Assembly: GCA_033398695.1 (NCBI GenBank)
Contig: CM065815.1
Coordinates: forward strand, 103,320,501 to 103,384,500
Direction: 5' to 3'
Length of the DNA stretch: 64,000 nucleotides
DNA from: Orobanche coerulescens
Lineage: Eukaryota > Streptophyta > Magnoliopsida > Lamiales > Orobanchaceae
The translations under genes and the position numbers were made by a program. The notes below the pieces were generated by a model. That model ran no database searches, was not told the origin of the DNA, and saw only the letters and a program-made list of their open reading frames with translations. Every line of letters starts with the position of its first letter. The stretch's first letter is position 1. This document shows positions 60,201-64,000 of the stretch, piece by piece.

Positions 60201-60306
60201 CATAGTTGACTGAATATGAATGATGAATGATTATTACTGAATGAAAAAAAAATTCTGAGTGACAAATACTGAATGATAATAAATGAATTCACAACCGGGT
60301 ATTACA
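57289..60306 (-). repeat. 5' LTR of gag-only gypsy
   Basis: 3018 bp; TATA box at 59654-59660 on the minus strand; motif array 59671-60104; 36-bp repeats near 58065-58245. Confidence 0.92.
59671..60104 (-). promoter_or_regulatory. TAGCGYRCGCTA array, gypsy 5' LTR
   Basis: The cleanest array in the window: 14 sites in 434 bp. The perfect palindromes TTAGCGCGCGCTAA and TTAGCGTACGCTA occur with the commoner TAGCGTGCGCTA. It lies directly upstream of the TATA box at 59654-59660 in element sense. Confidence 0.9.
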
Positions 60307-60311
60307 ACCGA
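60307..60311. repeat. 5-bp TSD ACCGA (right copy)
   Basis: Right copy of the gypsy target duplication. Confidence 0.9.
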
Positions 60312-61495
60312 GACCATTGTCCACCTTTTCTTGGAGAGTGATGTGGCTCGTGACGTGTGGGAGTATTTTGGCGCATGGACACATTTATCCCTACCCCATA
60401 CTCAAAATATTTTTGAGCTCCTGAGTTTTTTAGCACACGACACACACTTTAGGCACGCGACTTTCATTATTCCTTGTTTGATCCTTTGGTTCATCTGGAC
60501 AGAAAGGAATAGTGCAAAACGTAGGGCGGTTACTTTTCTTTCTTCTCATGTTATTGTGCAGGTGGAGCGCCATGTTGCTTTATTGGCTACTACGGGGCTG
60601 ATTTCCTCTGATTTCTGGGCGGGGTGTTTGCCGCCTGATCGTTTTTAGCGAGTCTCATCTTCCCCCGCTCAGACTCGTCGTCCCGTCCCGGTGGTTTGGC
60701 TTCGGCCCGAGACCCCTTGGATCAAGCTGAACACGGATGGTTCGTTGGATAGAGATACTCAGATTGTGGGTGGGGGAGGTCTGATTAGAGATCATCACGG
60801 AGAGCTCCTTCTTGCTTTCCTCTCCTCTTTTCAGGCCTCTTCGAGTTTTGATGCTGAGATCCAGGCGCTGGCGATTGGATTGATTTTAGCTTCCTAGATA
60901 TCGAGACATGTTTGGATTGAGCTTGATGTTGCTGCTGTGGTGACCCTGCTATCATCTGGCCATCGAGGCTCTTGGCAGGTTCGTCACACTCTTATGCGTA
61001 TCCGACACATTCTTCGAGATATTCAGTTTAGAGTCACCCATATTTTCCGGGAGGGCAACAGGCCGACCGACTACCTCTTTGAGCTCGGAATGTCGTCCCC
61101 CGGTATTCAGACTTATACTTACGATACTGCTCCTCCATTTCTTCTCTCTCTTATTCGGATGAATCAGCTTGGTTATCCTTCATTTAGATTTAGGTAGGTT
61201 TTATTTTTGATTGATTGATTGTCTGCCTATTGGTCCGCACATTAGCCCACGGTTTTAGTGGTGCACCTTGTATTGCTCTAGCGGGCCGTAGGCACTTTAG
61301 GTTTTAGGTTCCGGATTATGGTCCATTTTTTGTCATAATTCGGAGTTGAGTTATTTTGATCTACGGGTCCGCACATTAGCCCACGGTTTTTGTGGTTCAC
61401 TTTGTATTTTTTTAACGGGCCGTAGATTTCTTCGATGTTTGGACCCGAATTATGGCCCATTTTTTGTCATAATTCGAGACTGATACTTTGTTAAA
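60312..61495 (+). pseudogene. plant LINE, right part (zf-RVT end and RNase H)
   Basis: Continues the LINE protein after the gypsy insertion: ETIVHLFLESDVARDVWEYF and FIIPCLILWFIWTERNSAKR (zf-RVT), then a plant-type RNase H domain (WIKLNTDGSLDRDTQIVGGG, LIRDHHGELL, FDAEIQALAIGLILA) with a TAG at about 60895, and the last strand-helix region VTHIFREGNRPTDYLFELGM. Stops at about 60646 and 60895 break the frame. The RNase H fold is that of the plant L1 clade. Confidence 0.9.
61230..61485 (+). repeat. tandem duplication in LINE 3' UTR
   Basis: Two copies of a roughly 128-bp block: GGTCCGCACATTAGCCCACG, then CGGGCCGTAG and TTTTTTGTCATAATTCG. LINE 3' ends are recognised by their RT, so a duplicated tail may matter (inference). 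Confidence 0.8.
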
Positions 61496-61509
61496 AAAAT
61501 GCTCAATCC
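61496..61509. repeat. LINE target-site duplication (right copy)
   Basis: AAAATGCTCAATCC, preceded by a short A run, as expected for target-primed insertion. Confidence 0.88.
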
Positions 61510-61685
61510 GTTCTTTATCAAAAAGAACTTAATTCATATTGTGGGGTAAAATGGTCATTTCTGTCATTCAGATAGTTCATTCAGAAAAGAAAGAAACAAC
61601 AAGATGTTTTTCCAAATCAGACAAATTAATCCATCCAGACAGTTTAATCCATTCAGAGATTAATGAAAAAAAAGTAAATAACTCC
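61510..61685. mobile_element. AT-rich MITE-like element, right end
   Basis: Carries the inverted end AAAAAAAAGTAAATAACTCC that pairs with 49268-49290. Confidence 0.55.
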
Positions 61686-62591
61686 TGAATCTATTGGAAT
61701 GTTTGAGTTACCATTAATAAGAATAAAGATATCGTCTGCGCTCATTCTTGTGTTGTATGGTTTTACTTCAACAGTTAATCAGCACGTATAACTTCCTATG
61801 CAAGAATTTTTTTCTTCTCCCTCGAAGAAAAATCATCTGAATAAAAACGAAAAGGGGAAATCGAATTTACGGTGAAACACTAGCCCCCACGTCACCGCCG
61901 GTCACATTTGGACCTGACCTGTGACCCGACTGTCTCCTTCATCTTTCCCGACCCCCCTCATACTCCGGACGTGTCGCCTTCCTCCGGAAGCAGCAGCTCG
62001 CAGATTGGAATCTCTCAATTCGAGCTCACGCAGTCGTCGTCCCCATCTCAGGTCTGAACACCAATTTACTGCCACTCTATTTCTGGTCGACGCCTAAAAA
62101 TCAATTCCCAACTACAACCCGCTCGGTGCCGGTGTAACCTAGACACCAGACCAGCAACCCAGCCCACTGTAAGCCCTAGTCCGACCCTCAATCTAGTAGC
62201 CCGGACTGTGACCCTACACCAGCAGAAGGAAACCACGACACTACTGCCCAGCCCGATCTGCTACAGACCCGACCCGCTGTCCAGTCCGGTCCCATTAAAA
62301 AAACAGGTTTTTTTTCTCTCTTAATCACGACGAAGATAAAGAAATCGAACCCTACTATTTGCAGTGATTTGCATGCTTTAATCATTTTTGTTGCATATTT
62401 ACATTTCATAAATTTGGTATATTTATATCTAATTAAACCAGTTAAAGCATGCTCCATTAATAATTTTAATCAATCTACAATCGCGCCATAAGCCTTAGAT
62501 ATCATGTCTTAGACTTTTTAACTGCATTTCTTATGTGTATAAAGATATATTCACATGAATTGTTTTTTTTTTTTTTTGTGTGTGTGTGTAG
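61686..62591. other. intergenic, locally GC-rich; possible 5' UTR
   Basis: 61860-62300 is richer in C/G than its surroundings and has a donor-like CATCTCAG/GTCTGA at about 62050. It could be a promoter and leader exon of a host gene, but no coding exon can be linked to it. A T run and a GT run lie at 62562-62590. Confidence 0.3.
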
Positions 62592-63003
62592 GGTTGCTGC
62601 AGGCGGCTAGGAGGTGGAGAGGTAAGCACGTGGTCAACATGGCTTATCGTATTTTCCTAGCTGCTTTGATCAATTTGATTTGGCAGGAGAGGAATGAGAG
62701 GAGATTTGGTCAGAGGCGTCGATATTCTCATACGGTTACTTTTAAGGGGATCGGTCTCGTTCGTGATATTATTTCTTAGAGATGGCCCATTCGTTCTCTT
62801 TCTACTCTGGCTGTTAGGCGTATTTGGAGGATAGCTTGGTTGTATTTTATCCTTGTAGCTTGGTAGATTTTGTAGCTTATATAGCTTATGTAGGTTATGT
62901 ATTGCTAGATCTGGTTCTTTGTAATGTTGTTTGGCTATAGGGTTGCCGGGTACTGGCCAGCCTTGTTGGCCACTCTTATTTATTTAATACAATTGACTTT
63001 TCC
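62592..63003 (+). pseudogene. LINE 3' fragment
   Basis: Plus-strand frame with MAYRIFLAALINLIWQERNE and RRFGQRRRYSHTVTFKGIG, ending at 62779, then a UTR-like tail with TTGTTTGGCTATAGGGTTGC. This matches the region after zf-RVT in plant LINEs lacking RNase H. 5'-truncated; no clear TSD. Confidence 0.75.
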
Positions 63004-63006
<3 letters not shown>

Positions 63007-63048
<42 letters not shown>

Positions 63049-63051
63049 TAT
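63007..63051. repeat. (AT)n/(AC)n microsatellite
   Basis: About 17 AT units then a few AC units at the LINE tail. Confidence 0.85.
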
Positions 63052-63161
63052 GCAATTATGCTATATAATTCGTAGATTTTAATACAATTTCTAATGACTA
63101 TAAAGTACCATGATAATGAGGCTTCATGTGTATTTCTAAAATCGCATCGGAATTATGTCCA

Positions 63162-64000
63162 TGTTGGGTTTTACGTGTATCAAATACAGTAAATATGAGC
63201 AAGACGCAACGGAATAAATAAGCGAAAAACTCATATGAGGATCTTCATGCAGTAATTTAATTGATTTATAAAGAGTTCGTCGAATTACCTTAATTCGAAA
63301 AACAGATCTGAATCCGGACTAGAAGCTGATTAAAATCCTTTCCTCTTTCGGTGATGCACTAACGAACAACTGGTACAAGCCGGATTACTAGATCCTTACG
63401 AATAGTGTTGATAAACAAATAATTCCTTGCTAGAAGAATTTGTACTGTTGATCTAAATCAACTAAGGAAAGAAGACGGAGATGACCAAAACGGACTTCCC
63501 GGACAGAAAACTGTTCGGCCGATTTGAAAAGGGAGGGCCGATTTTTTATCTCACACCATTAGGATTGTCTAATTTTTGTCTTATAACAACTCCTTGTCCA
63601 AGATCCTTTATTTATACTAAATAAACACTAGAGTCAAACTCTAGTATTTGCTTAGTTGCCTCTCAATTTATTAAATAATACAATACATATTATTTATTAT
63701 TTAATCTTCTAATAAATATAATATTTAATTAAATAATATAATATATAATATCCTATATCATATATTATTCATTATTTAATTTCTTTAAATAAATACAATA
63801 TCCAATATTATATCTATTAATTATTCTTGCTTGTCGTTATGTGCGACCCAAAAGGCTTATATTATGTTGGCAATTATTTAATACCTTATTAAATAATAAG
63901 TCATAAGTAGTCTATAGCAAGACATTATGACTGCCCAAATAATATAATTTTTTAGTCCATTAAACCATTTAACGTGTCAATTTCCTTTGTCACGCGATAT
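63162..64000 (-). repeat. probable LTR cut by the right window edge
   Basis: Begins TGTTGGGTTTTACGTG and has copia-LTR style (GCAACGGAATAAATAAGC, CGACCCAAAAGGC), AT-rich to the end. No gag or PBS is visible on the left. Orientation by analogy with 35486. Confidence 0.45.

Larger units (their letters stand above)
51231..60306 (-). mobile_element. complete gag-only Ty3/gypsy element (9.1 kb) inside the LINE
   Basis: LTRs 51231-54219 and 57289-60306 (TGTAACACCCCC..CGGGTATTACA), TSD ACCGA on both sides, PPT (minus-strand AAGGGGGGGAGTA) beside 54219, and a PBS-like TAGTATCAGAGAT just inside 57289. The 3.1-kb inside has a broken gag but no protease, RT, RNase H or integrase. The LTRs make up two thirds of the element. 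They are related to the solo LTR at 3386 and the chromovirus LTR at 17864. Confidence 0.93.

Noticed and set aside
61950..62300. Host exon in the GC-rich stretch
   Set aside because: A donor-like site exists, but there is no coding frame or linked acceptor exon. Kept only as a weak intergenic note.

Overview
This window is nuclear DNA from a flowering plant, most likely a eudicot. It has one spliced host gene with GT-AG introns, a repeat-rich setting of Ty1/copia and Ty3/gypsy LTR retrotransposons, plant-type LINEs with an RNase H domain, and PIF/Tourist-like MITEs. I saw no rRNA, tRNA, CRISPR array or bacterial-style operon.

Layout. 1-2889: a Ty3/gypsy gag-protease region cut by the window edge, with its LTR and a second related LTR. 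3386-6026: a solo gypsy LTR with a perfect 5-bp target-site duplication (TSD), nested in unassigned repeat DNA. 7304-10303: a copia-type LTR holding a complete 1.9-kb small LTR element with a 443-codon ORF. 10977-17863: a LINE scrap, a gypsy-type LTR, and a Sirevirus-like copia remnant with an LTR and a decayed extra ORF but no pol. 17864-24793: a decayed Tekay/Del-like chromovirus (gag, protease, RT, RNase H, integrase, chromodomain) with its 3' LTR; its 5' end is replaced by two MITEs. 26905-40563: the only convincing host gene, which can be read as 12 exons giving one uninterrupted frame of about 656 codons. Two gag-only copia elements sit in its introns 6 and 11. 42651-49215: three LTRs alternating with two near-identical intact gag-derived ORFs, bounded by one TSD. 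49268-61685: a nest in which a MITE-like AT-rich element holds a LINE, and the LINE holds a 9.1-kb gag-only gypsy element; the LINE and the gypsy both have TSDs. 62592-64000: a LINE tail and a probable LTR cut by the right edge.

Two themes run through the window. First, most LTR elements here keep gag-type ORFs, PBS and PPT but have no pol, so they must depend on proteins supplied by others. Second, the LTRs of both copia and gypsy elements carry dense arrays of a short CpG-rich near-palindrome (consensus TAGCGYRCGCTA) just upstream of a TATA box. A related solo LTR uses a different palindrome (TTACGGCCGTAA) in the same place, and the 43-49 kb family uses a third (CACGGGCCGTGT). This repeated promoter architecture in unrelated families is the strongest candidate here for an undescribed regulatory system. 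A separate caution: paired LTR copies disagree mainly around CAG/CTG triplets, which looks like systematic consensus error at CHG-methylated sites.
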